A stretch of 64,000 bases of DNA from Anaeramoeba flamelloides. Its lineage: Eukaryota; Metamonada; Anaeramoebidae. The translations under genes were made by a program, and so were the position numbers. The notes below the pieces were generated by a model. The model was not told the DNA's origin, ran no database searches, and saw only the letters and a list, made by a program, of their open reading frames with translations. Location of the stretch: contig JANTQA010000036.1 of assembly GCA_027625915.1 (NCBI GenBank), positions 8,019,001 through 8,083,000 on the forward strand. The letters are read 5' to 3'. Positions 36,001 to 46,499 of this stretch are shown here, piece by piece; within the stretch, counting starts at the first letter, position 1, and every line of letters begins with the position of its first letter.

Positions 36001-36621
36001 TGAGTCCAGTTGAGAGAAATACTCATAGTCGGATTTGTTGGCTTCAATTTTTCGTTTATTTAAATGGTTTGAATCCCAAATTGTATTTGGATTATTTTCT
36101 GCTTCGATCTCAGACTCTGAATCGTATTCTATTTTGCGGTCATACTCCTTTGATCTTCGTAAAAGTTGTTCCATTGTTACTTTCTCAGGTGCTTTTTGTT
36201 TTCGTGGTTTCAGCTTCAAAGGTGCTACATCTAATTTCGATTGCATTTTTTGTTTTGGATTGGGAAGACACGCACCGTATTGCGAGTGGCTTTTTTCCTT
36301 TTCGACTTTTTTCTTTTGTTGGTTGTGATCATTATGACTGTTGCTTTGTTGGTTTTGTAACGAAGATGAAGAATGGCAGACTGTTTCTTTAAAGACACAA
36401 TACAAACTATCCCCAGAATGAGCCACATTGCCCACATAATCTTCTTTCAATAAACATTCGCCACTTGAATTTGTTAAATCAATCAGTTTCTTTTTAATAA
36501 AGTAATTCCTTTCACGAATAGTGGTAAGGAGCTGATCAATTGTGGCACTTTCAGGGTGCCTAACGGGAACAACCATTTTGTTTGTTTCGATGTGTACAAT
36601 AACTTTAAATTTTACAGACAT
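33064..36621 (-). CDS. 1185-residue protein: ubiquitin-like N-terminus, acidic middle, about five PH-like units
   Basis: Single-exon gene with ATG at 36621 and TAA. Residues 1-80 look like a ubiquitin-fold domain (MSVKFKVIVHIETNKMVVPV, then ATIDQLLTTIRERNYFI and EDYVGNVAHSGDSLYCVF). Residues 80-620 are disordered, rich in Lys/Asn/Glu/Ser, with a tandem acidic motif (YDKIIYTNVDD at about 515 and YDKIIYTNLEDD at about 552) and an acidic run at 575-600. The C-terminal half has five units of about 85 residues, each beta-rich with LxIxxxxIxIxD-like strands and a closing helix ending in F or L: about 622-710, 789-868, 893-978, 985-1070 and 1080-1172. That is the pattern of PH-like folds, and the units align loosely with each other. 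No catalytic motif seen. A membrane- or actin-linked scaffold is a guess. I do not recognise a named family. Confidence 0.8.
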   Translation of the reverse strand: MSVKFKVIVHIETNKMVVPVRHPESATIDQLLTTIRERNYFIKKKLIDLTNSSGECLLKEDYVGNVAHSGDSLYCVFKETVCHSSSSLQNQQSNSHNDHNQQKKKVEKEKSHSQYGACLPNPKQKMQSKLDVAPLKLKPRKQKAPEKVTMEQLLRRSKEYDRKIEYDSESEIEAENNPNTIWDSNHLNKRKIEANKSDYEYFSQLDSESELEENPKYRIRSNFYDAVQLKNDKFVSKIQMKKTHCRRKNKSFLSSDIDILDTYTDLISEIDQYNNESNSEDQNNSNLQTLKDKYKSRINSTQTHDSNGSKIKKNSKSQKKGVFEESSLSKSEQENVNINEDKGSKRGEKINNNIVSNLRIDFPISNKILSEKILMTQDQNEKIFKEKTKNNKLKYKNENGLNSEESLPRFTKRNNKKEISEKINKINKMENVNINNKKMDNNLKEGDNYKKRNKNIQENKQHKLLIIDLEDENKRILQNEKRELEKLKYELLLDESGSDIEDDKLEDQLETEELYDKIIYTNVDDVNDDDINDDDIYDISDDKEEEETNQVYDKIIYTNLEDDDYDDSEDMYNMYEEEKEEEEDDDDDEEQEEENFEESNETRENKIITKENEKKRKNRDNKKFIVFIKSKNKNPPTKTQLYISSTTITIIDKNKNMIQNPIDTCIFQIHKTRKKIAKINFEEKNLIIEFQSAKDCMKFNKIYYYRKYQINNLKDNHRSSVFETCENASSPKIFRSNTKIEIEFNRKKGEELNLPKKQDSGDGEDSYKAHLWQKPQQEEKDHDLKKMKLFKISIVDMYNSHLKTVYLHIGHGRLRIVDAWDRVNKNIITKCRFYYERKPQVLVIGETEYRIKFFKKREMKEFIKLMKLEKSKPIPKSKNDLKNQIEKYKIEIENFNVDIYDKESELLGKGTLSIKNFHVYLKNPRGRDYQDHISNVSLSKSNKYPNIGRINFKGLNLSFFIIFSNLNLKNKFSKLLKCELELTKKQKYDISIIGKPPIKNTKGEIITNKGKILINTDQISYVSKLELVKLERHTTQKKLARIIINNAVLSVSFPSLIKITNFTALVKKSHKLKKKNEKYQLNTNISILENTSDVLIHGKIKITENKINIIREDQKRIISKIERTFLKVDPENHLEFSLFFTDSHSKIIILFDNEENSKNIQNIIPVLPTKHIKKIVRKLKKKMIK

Positions 36622-38922
36622 TTCGATAATGTGCTCGGTTTTTTTGTTAAAAACAACTCCAAAAAGGAAGTAAGGTAAAATAATAAAAATTAATTTGAAA
36701 AACTACAAATTTTATTTTTTAAACAAAATAATTTGGAATTTGTCAATTTCTTTCACTTTCATGGTTATTTCTCTGTTTTTAACAACGAAAAGTTTTAATT
36801 GATTAATTATAGAAAAAAACCTTTTGTTTTTCTGATATTGTTTTTTTCAAATCATCGAATTTTGATGATTTTCATCATGTTTTCAAAGTTGAAGTTTGTC
36901 CAGTTTTTGTAATTGTTCAATCTTTTATTTAGGATTTTTTTTTAAAAAATATTCTTTCTTTTGGAAATAGTGACCTTTGGAATTTTAATACAAACTAATT
37001 TTATTTTTATCACGTTTGGGATGTGTATAAAAAAATTTTTGTAAAATTTACTTTTTTTAATCGAAAAATTTTTATTTAATAATTTGAACAAAGCAAATGA
37101 TTTGAATTTTACAAATGCTCAATTAATCCAAAAACGAAAGGAAAAGGATAACCCGTCATGTTTTGGGTTTTTTCGAACATTCTAGGAAAGAATAATTTAA
37201 AAAATTATAGGTCTAAAGAAATCATCCTCAACATAAGAAAACGCTTGGTTCCTAATTTTTGTCCAAAAATGGAGAATATTTTTTGATCCCATAATAAGAT
37301 AATTACAAAAATAAAAGAACTGATATTTTTTTAAAAGTCAAAAATGAATCCCAATAGAGATCATTAACAGATTAGAATTTTACTCAAGAACATAGTAAAT
37401 TGGTGAGGTTAGGTCAACAATTAGTATCTATTTCTCCTCAAAAAAAAAATAATTGTTGTTGAACAATCAATTTTTTACTGTGTTATTTTTTTATTTGTTT
37501 CCTTCCCACCAAAGCACTAGGTAATCTTGAAGAAAGTTTTACTGTCTTGAATTTCGGATTCTAAAAATTCTCTTTTATTGATCAACAGAAATATTATTGT
37601 TGATTAGTATTTGAAGTGAGAAAACTTTATGTTTTTTTTTAAGGTTAAGCAAATTCACAAAATTTTTCAGAAAAAAGAAAATCCAATTTAATTCTGTAAA
37701 AAATAAAGGTTGAGAGATATAAAAATATTTACCAAACACCTCGTTTAGGAATACTTTTTTGAACAATTGATCTTAAAAAGTTTTATGGGTATAACTCTTA
37801 AAAAAATATAATTTTGAATATTTTTAATTTTTTATACACAAATATTTAGCTTTTTAAAAAGGGGAAAATTGATTTCATCTAAATACAAATGATGAGTTTT
37901 GAATTACAATTTCGATTACATAATGTATAGTTAATGCTAAGTAATAAATTACTATCTGATTATCCAAAAAGTAGTGAATAAAATCACTATTTACTTTTTT
38001 GATGACAAATCATAATTTCAATTTTTTAGATTACTTTCTTCTTTTGGTTGTAAAACTAAAATTCAAATTTAGAAAACCAATTTAATTTTCAGTTGCCTTT
38101 AATGAATACAATGCTCAAAAATTAACGTCTTAATATTTTATAGTTTTTCGAAAAATGACAAATTTTATTAAGATTACATAAGACTTTTCTGGTGCGCTCA
38201 CAAGGTACAGTCCTCTTGTCAAAATACTTGATATTTGGAATAACATAAAATTCAATTTAATAAACAAACAAAAATGTTTGGGGCAGTTTTGTTTTTTGAT
38301 TTTTGAAAATAATTTTTGATTGTTAAATTTCTCTTTCTTTATCAAACAATTTTTTTCTTTTATTAAATTGATTTTTTTTGCTATTAAAAAAATCACTTTC
38401 ACTGACACCCCCCAGAAACTTAAATAAAAGAACATCCTGACAAAATTTATATTTATTCAATATTAAAAAAAAATATTCGTTTTTTATTTTCTGAAAAAAA
38501 AAACTAATTATATAAAACCTATCAGATCTGAGAAAATCGGTTTTTTTTTAATAAATATTTACAATAAAAAAGAAAACTGAGATTATCCACAGGATCTATG
38601 GATTTGAAACCTATATCCCTGACCAATCCAACACATTTAATTGATACTTTTTTAGTTATTTTTGAGAAGCAAGATTTTTTGAAATCACACTTACTTCAGA
38701 ATAAAATCACTATAAATTTAAACTATTATTATTTTCCAATTAAAAAATGAAAATTTTTAGTTCACATTCCAAAATATTTTTCTAGTTTAGAAGTTGAAGT
38801 AAAACAAAAGATCTTTTAAACATCATTTATAAATGGTATTTTTAGAGAATAAATTAAACTTACTTTGTTAACTCTAAGAAATTTTTTTTACTTAACAAAT
38901 TTGATTGTAGCAGTAATAATTA
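36622..38922. other. Intergenic, no gene recognised
   Basis: Upstream region of the minus-strand 1185-residue gene and onward to the Tc1/mariner element. Open frames at 37575-37766 and 38130-38435 are Phe/Lys/Ile-rich with no family features. No repeats of note were found by eye. Confidence 0.4.
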
Positions 38923-38981
38923 CAGCCGTTCCAAGGCTACCATAAAATTTTAAATAAAATAAAATTGAGTTTTCTATTCTT

Positions 38982-39441
38982 ACTGTCGAGAGAAAAATGT
39001 TGGACAGAGAAAAATAGTTGGACAGCATTTTTAATTGGGAACATTACTGAAAATGATTTTTAATTTCAGTCGTTTGTAAAATAACTAAAGAAAATAACAA
39101 TAATCTACTTATTAGAATAATGATTAATGTAATTCTACTTTTTCAAAACCTGATCTCTTATAATCTAAAGCAAGTTTAAAAATCACCATTTTCAGAATTA
39201 ATAGTAAACTTTACTAAACTTGGATTTTTGTTAAAATAGCAAGATCTACTTTAGTTATCAATCATTCAAATGAGTATTCTACAGAAAACCACAGATTAAT
39301 GAACTTTTAACACATTTAAACCTGGATTTATATAAAAGTCACCTAGTTATCAATAGGATTTGATTTGAAATTTTACTAATGTTCCCAATTAAAAAAGGTT
39401 TCCAACCATTTTTCTGTGTCCAACATTTTTCTCTCAATAGT
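38982..39441 (-). mobile_element. 460-bp TA-type MITE, copy 2, nested
   Basis: Reverse-complement relative of 18581-19040 along the full length. Ends ACTGTCGAGAGAAAAATG and CATTTTTCTCTCAATAGT. It is inserted in the left arm of the Tc1/mariner element, at the border of the foldback at 39442-39777. Confidence 0.85.
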
Positions 39442-39777
39442 TATTTTCTATTTTCAAAAAATTCCGAAATAAGAGTTATTATTCAAAAAAAAAATTCAAT
39501 AAATGATCTATTATTCAAATTTTTGCAAACATCAAAAAAAAACAATTTGAAGATTTATGAAGCACTTAAAAATTATTGGTCCAAAAAAGTTCAAAAAATA
39601 TATCAATATTTAATGATCTTTAAAAATTGTACTCTTTTTGAACATTTTTTTTAAGTGCTTCATAAATCTTCAAATTGTTTTTTTTTGATGTTTGCAAAAA
39701 TTTGAATAATAGATCATTTATTGAATTTTTTTTTTGAATAATAACTCTTATTTCGGAATTTTTTGAAAATAGAAAAT
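39442..39777. mobile_element. Foldback element, arms about 130 bp, nested
   Basis: Arms of about 130 bp run from TTATTTTCTATTTTCAAAAA and GAAGATTTATGAAGCACTT on the left to their reverse complements ending near 39777 on the right, nearly perfect. The loop (about 39571-39650) is 80 bp. It is inserted in the left inverted repeat of the Tc1/mariner element. Confidence 0.75.
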
Positions 39778-40139
39778 AAACTCAATTCCAAAAAATGGGA
39801 CATAAAAAAAAATTACATTAATAAAAATATACTCCAAAATGCATTAATACTTAAACATTAAAATAATAAAAGACCCGAAAATATTTAATTAATACTATTT
39901 ATATATTTTATAGTAAATTTAAAATTCAATTCGAAAAATAAAAAATAAAAAATAAAAAAAAGTGTTCCCCTATTTTTGGAACACGGTTACAAAAAAATCC
40001 ATTTTTATTGAAAGAACAATTAATAAAAACTATTAATAGATCCAGTTTGTCTTTTGATAACTAAATCTATCCTTTTAAATATAGAGTTTACTAATTTTCT
40101 TAGGTTTCCCAACTCAAAGAATTCCATACATTAGTGAAA

Positions 40140-41310
40140 ATTTTAAAAATTCTTCTTCGTTTTTTGGTTACAATTTTTCAGTTTAGTATCCATAAATTCC
40201 CAATTGGATTTAAATTTGTGGAATTGGGGTTCAAGGGTCCAGAACATTACATCCCCAATTTAAATAAGTTTGAGTTTTTTTTTTGAAGTATGTGGACAAG
40301 CTCCATCCTTTTTGAAAATCCATTTCAACTCAACATATTCTGAATTAACGAGTTGAATTACATTTGATTTTTTTGATAATATCATTAATAATACATTCAG
40401 TATCCACACTTCCATTAATAATAATAAGGTCTGTTTGTAGGCAATGTGCTCTAGCACCCCATATCATGGGTTTTTTTTCAAAAAATTTTTTCTCTGGATA
40501 AAAAAAGAATCTTTTTTCTTTTTGAGAGAAAACAAAACAAATTTTTTTGTGATCAGAATGAAAACTTTTAAATTTCATTTTAAAGTGATTTTGAGATTTT
40601 CGAAAAGTTTTGAAAAAAAAAGAATCCAAAAAAAATCAAAAAAATTATTGAAAATCAAAAATCAAAAAATAATGAAAAAAAATGATAAATAATTAACTTT
40701 AAAATTATTTACATTGACCATTGTGAAAAAAATTTGATTCATTAAAAAAAATTGGGTCAGTCAAAAATTTGTTTTCGTTTTTTAAATAATAAATATTAGC
40801 AAAATGATTTTTGATCAAAGTAAAATTTTATGAACAAATCTTACATTTAATAAAAACCAAAGTCATTATCAATAATAATTTTCAAATGCAAAATTAAATT
40901 GTTACATTTTGAGCTTTTAGAATTACTGTGGAACTCTAAAATACAAAAATTTATCTTTAATTGTCAACTTTACTAAAAATAAGAGAACTCTTTAATAGGA
41001 AATATCAAAATCTATTAATTCAATAAGATATTTATCATTGTTAATAAACGTAAATTTATCTCGGTTAATCTTAAATATCCTTTTAAACCAAATTGAATCA
41101 TAAATTCTTCCAAAAAAAGATGTTTTTTCGAAAGAGGTTGTTTTCCACTTATGTTTACAATCAAAACTTCAAAATACCGAAATTTCAAGATTTCAGAAAC
41201 CATTTAAATTCTAAAAATCCTCATAGATAAACCTTAATTTAAAACTCTTATTAATTTTTGGTCTTCCCAAACAATAATTAACTTGATCTTGTAATGTTTT
41301 CTAATAAAAA
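40140..41310 (-). pseudogene. Tc1/mariner transposase remains
   Basis: Minus-strand pieces in several frames follow the order of a Tc1-type transposase: a GRPKINKSFK-like helix-turn-helix linker (about 41250-41280), GKQPLSKKHLFLEE (about 41120-41160, compare KKPLLSKKHKKKRLEF), then the DDE core with FHSDHKKICFVFSQ (about 40545-40590), KKPMIWGARAHC (compare VMVWGAIS), IFKKDGACPHTSKK (about 40270-40320, compare FQQDNARPHTAK) and FWTLEPQFHKFKSNWEFM (about 40170-40230, compare WPSQSPDLNPIENLW). Stops and frame changes show it is inactive. An inverted duplication separates the N- and C-terminal pieces. Confidence 0.7.
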
Positions 41311-41590
41311 AAAATTAACATTTTTAGTCAAGTTTACAATTAAAAATAAATTTTTGTTTTTTAGAGTTCCACAGTAATTCCAAAAGCTCAAAATGTAACA
41401 ATTTAATTTTGCATTTGAAAATTATTATTGATAATGACTTTGGTTTTTATTAAATGTAAGATTTGTTCATAAAATTTTACTTTGATCAAAAATCATTTTG
41501 CTAATATTTATTATTTAAAAAACGAAAACAAATTTTTGACTGAACCAATTTTTTTTAATGACCCAAATTTTTTTAACAATGGTGATTGTT
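40715..41590. repeat. Large inverted repeat inside the Tc1/mariner element
   Basis: The left arm (about 40715-40980: ACCATTGTGAAAAAAATTTG ... AGAATTACTGTGGAACTCTA) is inversely repeated at about 41320-41590. Arms are about 265 bp and close to identical. The spacer carries the N-terminal transposase remains. It may be a foldback insertion or a duplication-inversion of the element's own 5' region. Confidence 0.75.
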
Positions 41591-41741
41591 AATATCTAAT
41601 GTTTCTATTTAAGGGTCAAATATCACTTTTCTTGGAATTAAATTGATTTTGAAGGTGTGCCTCAATTTTTGGAATTGAGTTTAAGAATAGAAAACTTAAT
41701 TGTGTTTTATTTAAAATTTTATAGTAAACTTGGAAAGAATG

Positions 41742-44003
41742 TAATATTCATATTTAAAAATAAAATAAAAATTTTCATTTATTAATTCGAAAATAACAGT
41801 AAATTAATAGAATTAATAGTTAAATATAAAAAATATTTATTTATTTATTCTTTAGGGGGGGAATTTCCTACCTATTTTATCAAATAGTGATAAATATATA
41901 TATGCATACGAAGAAGAAAATTAAAGAAAAAAAGAATGAAATAAAAATTTCACATATTGTCTTTTTTAGATTCATTTAAATTTTAAGTAACATAATAGAA
42001 AATATCAGAAAATAATCAGTTTTTTGATTTCGGAATTATTTTTTGATAAAAAATATCACACACGTCGGCTTTTATTTTTTTATAAGAACAATTAAGTTCT
42101 CAAAATTCAACCGCAATAGAATACAGTGGCACTTTTTAGATCGTTCGAACACGTGGCTACCCCCCCCCGAAGATTTACGGTGAACCTTTATCCACTCACT
42201 CGCCAACCCAAACTCTTTATATTTGTTTACAGCACAACTTATACCAGGGTATCTAAATAAAAGGAAATATCTTATTAAATCAGATTTTTGTAATTTTTTA
42301 TTTAACTTTAGTTTTTTTTTTTGAATTGAGCTGAGATAATAATAAAAATTCAAGAATATAAAATAAAAGAAATAATCTAAAAAACAGAACTTTCGAATTA
42401 ATTTTGGGCTGTGAAAACAGATAGTATTTCTTGGCTATTGGGAACTGGTATTATTTCAACCAATGATCGAATATAAAGTTGGACACAAAACCAGAAAAAA
42501 AAAAACGAAAAAATCAACAAAATATCAAGAAAAAGTTTAAAAAAAAACAATAATAATAAGAAAAATATAACACGAAAGTTCGAACTCAACCTTTAACCAG
42601 TTTTAAATAAATCTTAATAAGGGACGATATTCTTTTTTTTTTTATTGCATTTAAATATTTTTCGATTTTTTTATCAAATGTTTGTCAACTTTTTTATACC
42701 AAAATTCACATAAACGTATCTGTTTAACATTTGGATCACACGATCTTGTATTTTTCTTCTCTCTTTATTTAAAGAAGGGCAAATTTAAATACCAAATTCG
42801 AAAATAATTCATCGAAGATAAATAGTTTTTAACCAAATGATGATATATTCACAGGTATACTTTAACGAAGTTTAGAGAAAAGAATTTGCTTTTTTATCCA
42901 ATAAATACTATGTTTTTAAAAACACAGGTAGGCAACCTTTAACCCATTACAACAAATTAAATCATGTTTTTTTTTTTTTTTCCCCGGTTTGGCTTTTCAA
43001 GATAGGAACACACAAATACCAAGTTAAGACTGAATTGAAATTGGAGGTTAGATCTTGAATTAATATATATGGTTGAATAATATTAAATGATTTTCTTTCA
43101 AAAATTTTGTCATAAAACAAAAAATTTGTTAGACAAAATAATTTTTACTTAAAATTCCGAAAAAAATATCTTTTTCTGCTAATTTTTTGGCCAAATATAA
43201 TGCAATTTAATCTTTCTCTATCTGAATAATTCTTTATGAAAATTTATTATAAGAAATTTATTTCTTTTTAATAGATAGTTCTCATACTATTACATTTCTT
43301 TGATCTCTTCAATAAGCTATTATTTTGATCACGGGTTAAATTTTTGCACTGTATTAAAATTAAGAACACAGGCAAGTTACAACATTGTAATAAAAAAAAT
43401 TACTTTATTACTGAAAAATTTTAATTAATTGAATAAAATTATTAGTTTAATTTATATTTTGTAAACAATTAACTCAACAAATAAAACAACTCAAGAGAAC
43501 GATTCTTTTGAAAGAACAACCAAATCTTTTCAAGTTGCTTCTGCTTTAAATGCCTAGAGCACTTTCTTCAAAGCTTGTATTAAAACAATATGTTAAATGG
43601 AAAATGAATTATAAATTTTGAGATATTTCTTTGAATTTATCAGTAATATGGATAATTTCCAAAATTCCTTCTTATTACTTTTTTTTTGGTTTTCTTTTTT
43701 TACTGACTAATCGACTGATTTTTGTAAAGCCATATTTTTTTAAGAGGAGTTATTTTCAAATTGAAAAGACATGTCCACAAATAATTTTCTTGTCATACAT
43801 TAGTGAATTATACAAGATGACTGTACCCTTAAAATAAGGTGATATCAATGTTAGACATCATAAAAAGAATAAAAAAGGAAGAGAGATATCAAAATTGTCT
43901 TTAGAGAAAACAGAACTTCCACGAAAGAAGTCTTACCACAAAGCTTTGTTTGAAATTAAATAGCAGAATTGTTTTTATTTTTTTTTATTTTCTTATCTCT
44001 TTA
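41742..44003. other. Intergenic before AK6
   Basis: Contains one suspicious minus-strand stretch (42072-42260, separate entry). Otherwise AT-rich with no recognised gene or element. Confidence 0.4.
42072..42260 (-). pseudogene. Possible transposase helix-turn-helix fragment
   Basis: The minus frame reads YPGISCAVNKYKEFGLASEW and then VHRKSSGGGSHVFERSKKCH. This resembles the Tc1/mariner pattern xxVxRVVKRYKExGsVxDRxxSGRPRxxxxR. The run of Gly sits where GRP would be, at a homopolymer (nine C on the plus strand near 42160) that could be a frameshift. Local GC is higher than the surroundings. Weak evidence. Confidence 0.3.
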
Positions 44004-44558
44004 ATGACTAATAATACAAGAAAATTACCAAACATTTTAATAACAGGTACGCCATGTACTGGCAAAACAACAACAGCAAAGCAAGTTTGTTCAGAAATTG
44101 AATATAACCACATTAACATTAGTGAATTGGTCAAAGAAAAGGAATTTTATACAGAATATGATGAGGAATATGAGACCTTTGTTATCGACGAAGATCCTTT
44201 ATTGGATTCCCTTGAAGATCAAATGGCGAAAGGAGGCAACATTGTGGATTACCACGGATGTGATTTTTTTCCAGAAAGGTGGTTTGATTACGTAATTGTC
44301 CTACGTGCTGACAATCAATTTCTTTACAAACGATTAGAAAAAAGAAATTACAATGAAAAGAAATTCAAAGACAATTTAGAAGCAGAAATTATGCAAGTGA
44401 TCCTCGACGAGGCTTATGATAGTTATAAAAAAGAAATAATTACTGTTTTGCAAAGTGACTCCATTGAACAATTAGAAGAAAATGTGGAGAAAATTATTGA
44501 TTTAATAAAGAATTGGAACCAAAAAGAAAACGAAAAAGAGCAAGACGAAGAATTTTAA
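44004..44558 (+). CDS. Adenylate kinase isoenzyme 6 (AK6/Fap7/hCINAP)
   Basis: Small nuclear NMP kinase/ATPase required for the last steps of 40S ribosome maturation (18S rRNA 3' processing with Rps14) in other eukaryotes. 184 residues, single exon. The P-loop is GTPCTGKT (residues 15-22); the diagnostic AK6 blocks are IDEDPLLDSLEDQM (61-74) and VDYHGCDFFPERWFD (81-95), nearly identical to human VDYHGCDFFPERWFH, then LEKRNYNEKKFKDNLEAE in the LID region. ATG at 44004 is the first in frame and matches the short N-terminus of the family; the upstream frame back to 43950 has no ATG. A Lys/Glu-rich tail (NEKEQDEEF) ends at TAA. The gene stands alone; both flanks are repeat-rich. Confidence 0.96.
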   Translation: MTNNTRKLPNILITGTPCTGKTTTAKQVCSEIEYNHINISELVKEKEFYTEYDEEYETFVIDEDPLLDSLEDQMAKGGNIVDYHGCDFFPERWFDYVIVLRADNQFLYKRLEKRNYNEKKFKDNLEAEIMQVILDEAYDSYKKEIITVLQSDSIEQLEENVEKIIDLIKNWNQKENEKEQDEEF

Positions 44559-45219
44559 AGCAGAAAGAGATGATTTTTGATTTATAAAATTTAAGTTAGC
44601 AGTTTCTTTAATGTTGGTTTATATTTTAAACACTGGGATCAATCTTTTTTCAATTCGTTTATTGTTTGGTTTCAAACACATGAAATTATTCAGTGAGATT
44701 GAATAAAGTCTTATTTTTCTGTTATTTATCGATCAGTATTATTTTTTCTTGTATTTAAATTGTTTATTCTTCTTCTTTTTGAAGTTTTGAAAACCCTAAA
44801 AAATGTAAATTTTAGATTTGTTCGATACTAACACAAAAATGTTTGAAAATATCACTTAGTATACTCGATCAAAGAAGACTTTTTATTTTTTTTGATTTAG
44901 CCTAAGGTTAAGGGTCTAGTCATTTGCCGTGGATTTGCTCCAGACTCAAGGAGTGACTCGAAACCCAAAAAGAGAATTGTGAAATAGTTCCTCATTGTCA
45001 AAAAATTCGATTAACAAAAAATAATCTTTTGAGAAGATCTCTTTGAAAAAAAATCAATCAAGGAAAAGAGTTCTCAATTTCAAAAAATCAAAATTTAAAA
45101 AAAAAAATTACTTACTTCTTTTTTATATTACCAAAGGGTTCAATTTCTTCAATTTAAAACAAATTGTTTTCTTAAAGTATATAATCAATTTAATTTGATT
45201 TAAATCTAATTTGTGGTTA

Positions 45220-45500
45220 TTTTGCAACTCTCTATATTTGACAGAGTAAGGATTTTAAAAGATTCTTGAAAAAATAATAACTAATTTGAGAATTAGTAAA
45301 AAATGAAAACAAAAAATCTTCGAGATCTCAAAAAGCGCCAAAGAGCGACACTTTAAAACTAACACAGTTGTTTTCAAAATGATATATTCTAACCATTCTT
45401 ATTGGAAACCGAGTTTCGATCTTTGGCACTTTTTTCTAAAAATTTCCTCTTTTTTGATTGTTGATTTTTGGAGATCATTCACGATTCATTGATTGGTTTA
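45220..45500 (+). repeat. Dispersed repeat with AACACAGTTGTTTTCAAAAT core, copy 1
   Basis: Shares the ordered blocks TGTGGTTATTTT..ATTTGAC (with 49600-49800) and ATCTTC(G/A)AGATC..CAAAA, ACACTT(T/C)AAAAC, AACACAGTTGTTTTCAAAAT and TTGATTTTT(G/A)GAGATC (with 53750-54110). Contains its own inverted pair: GCGCCAAAGAGCGA against TCGATCTTTGGCAC. Confidence 0.5.
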
Positions 45501-46499
45501 TTTTTTAAGTGGTCTTATATACTTATTAAAAATTACAAATTTTTTTTTCCCCTTTTCAGAAAATTATTTTTAACCTAAATGACTCGAACCTTAATAACTA
45601 AAATATCTAATAATTATATGTCAAAGAAAAATAAACTTTGTTTCAGTCAAGTGCCCAAACATTTTTCTCAAATATCAATTCTTTTTTCCTATTGGCATTT
45701 TAAAGATAAAAATAAGAAATAAGTAGAATAAAAAATATCAAAGAATATTTGATATCCGTATGAAATAAAACTAATAAATCAATAGATTTTCTTAAAAAAT
45801 TGAAAAATTTAAATTCTTAGTTACCTATTGAGAAAATCAATAAGCTCATTTTGATCTCTTAATTGAAGATCAACCAAAATTTCAATAGAAATCAATACCA
45901 TTTCTCTACAATCATTTTTACTGATTTCAATAACATTAGAATAACACATTTTTACCAAGTGACTATCGAACTTGTAATAAAAAAAAAAATTCCAAATGAA
46001 TTAGTATCAAAAAAAAATCGAAAAAAAAAAAATCAAGTAACAATATTAAAAAATGTTTTCAATTTTGAAATTGCCTAAAGAAATTATTTCTTCTAATAAC
46101 CATTTAAACCCTTTAAACACATTTTCTATTTGTCCACGAAAACTCTGCTTCTTTGACTGGAAAATAGTTCATGAAAATGAAGTGAAAATGGTTTCCCATT
46201 TATTATTCATCTATTAGTAAAAAGTTAAGACTATTTACTTTTTAATATCATTTCTTTCTGATAATACAATTGGGATCGTACTTTTTACTAAAATAAATAA
46301 TCAAGTGATTTTTTTTTGTTTATTTTAAATAAAATTAAAAATAATTCAATTAAATTGCCTGTTTGGAGTACTAGTAAAATGCATATTAATCAAATATTGA
46401 TCAGTAAAGAACCAAATTAACAAGACACCACACCGATAGCTGATTTTCTTTTCAAATTTCAGGGATTGTTAATCATCATTTGACTAACAATTGATATGA

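Larger units (their letters stand above)
38923..41741 (-). mobile_element. Decayed Tc1/mariner-type transposon with nested insertions
   Basis: TA borders both ends (38921-38922 and 41742-41743). The left terminus CAGCCGTTCCAAGG continues as ATAAAATTTTAAATAAAA and TTTTCTATTCTTA; the right terminus is its inverse (TAAGAATAGAAAAC to TTGGAAAGAATG). The left arm is cut after CTATTCTTA by a MITE (38982-39441) and a foldback element (about 39442-39777), and resumes with ACTCAATTCCAAAAA, which is continuous with the same string in the intact right arm. Inside, on the minus strand, lie transposase remains (40140-41310). An additional inverted repeat of about 265-bp arms (40715-41590) overlaps the 5' part of the transposase. 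Confidence 0.75.

Noticed and set aside
34471-36392. Several plus-strand frames of 60-219 codons
   Set aside because: Antisense shadows of the 1185-residue gene; rich in Phe/Ser/Leu from complementing Lys/Glu/Asn codons.
44920-45000. Possible tRNA near GGGTTTCGAGTCAC (minus strand)
   Set aside because: No proper B box (GGTTCGANTCC) and no cloverleaf could be formed.
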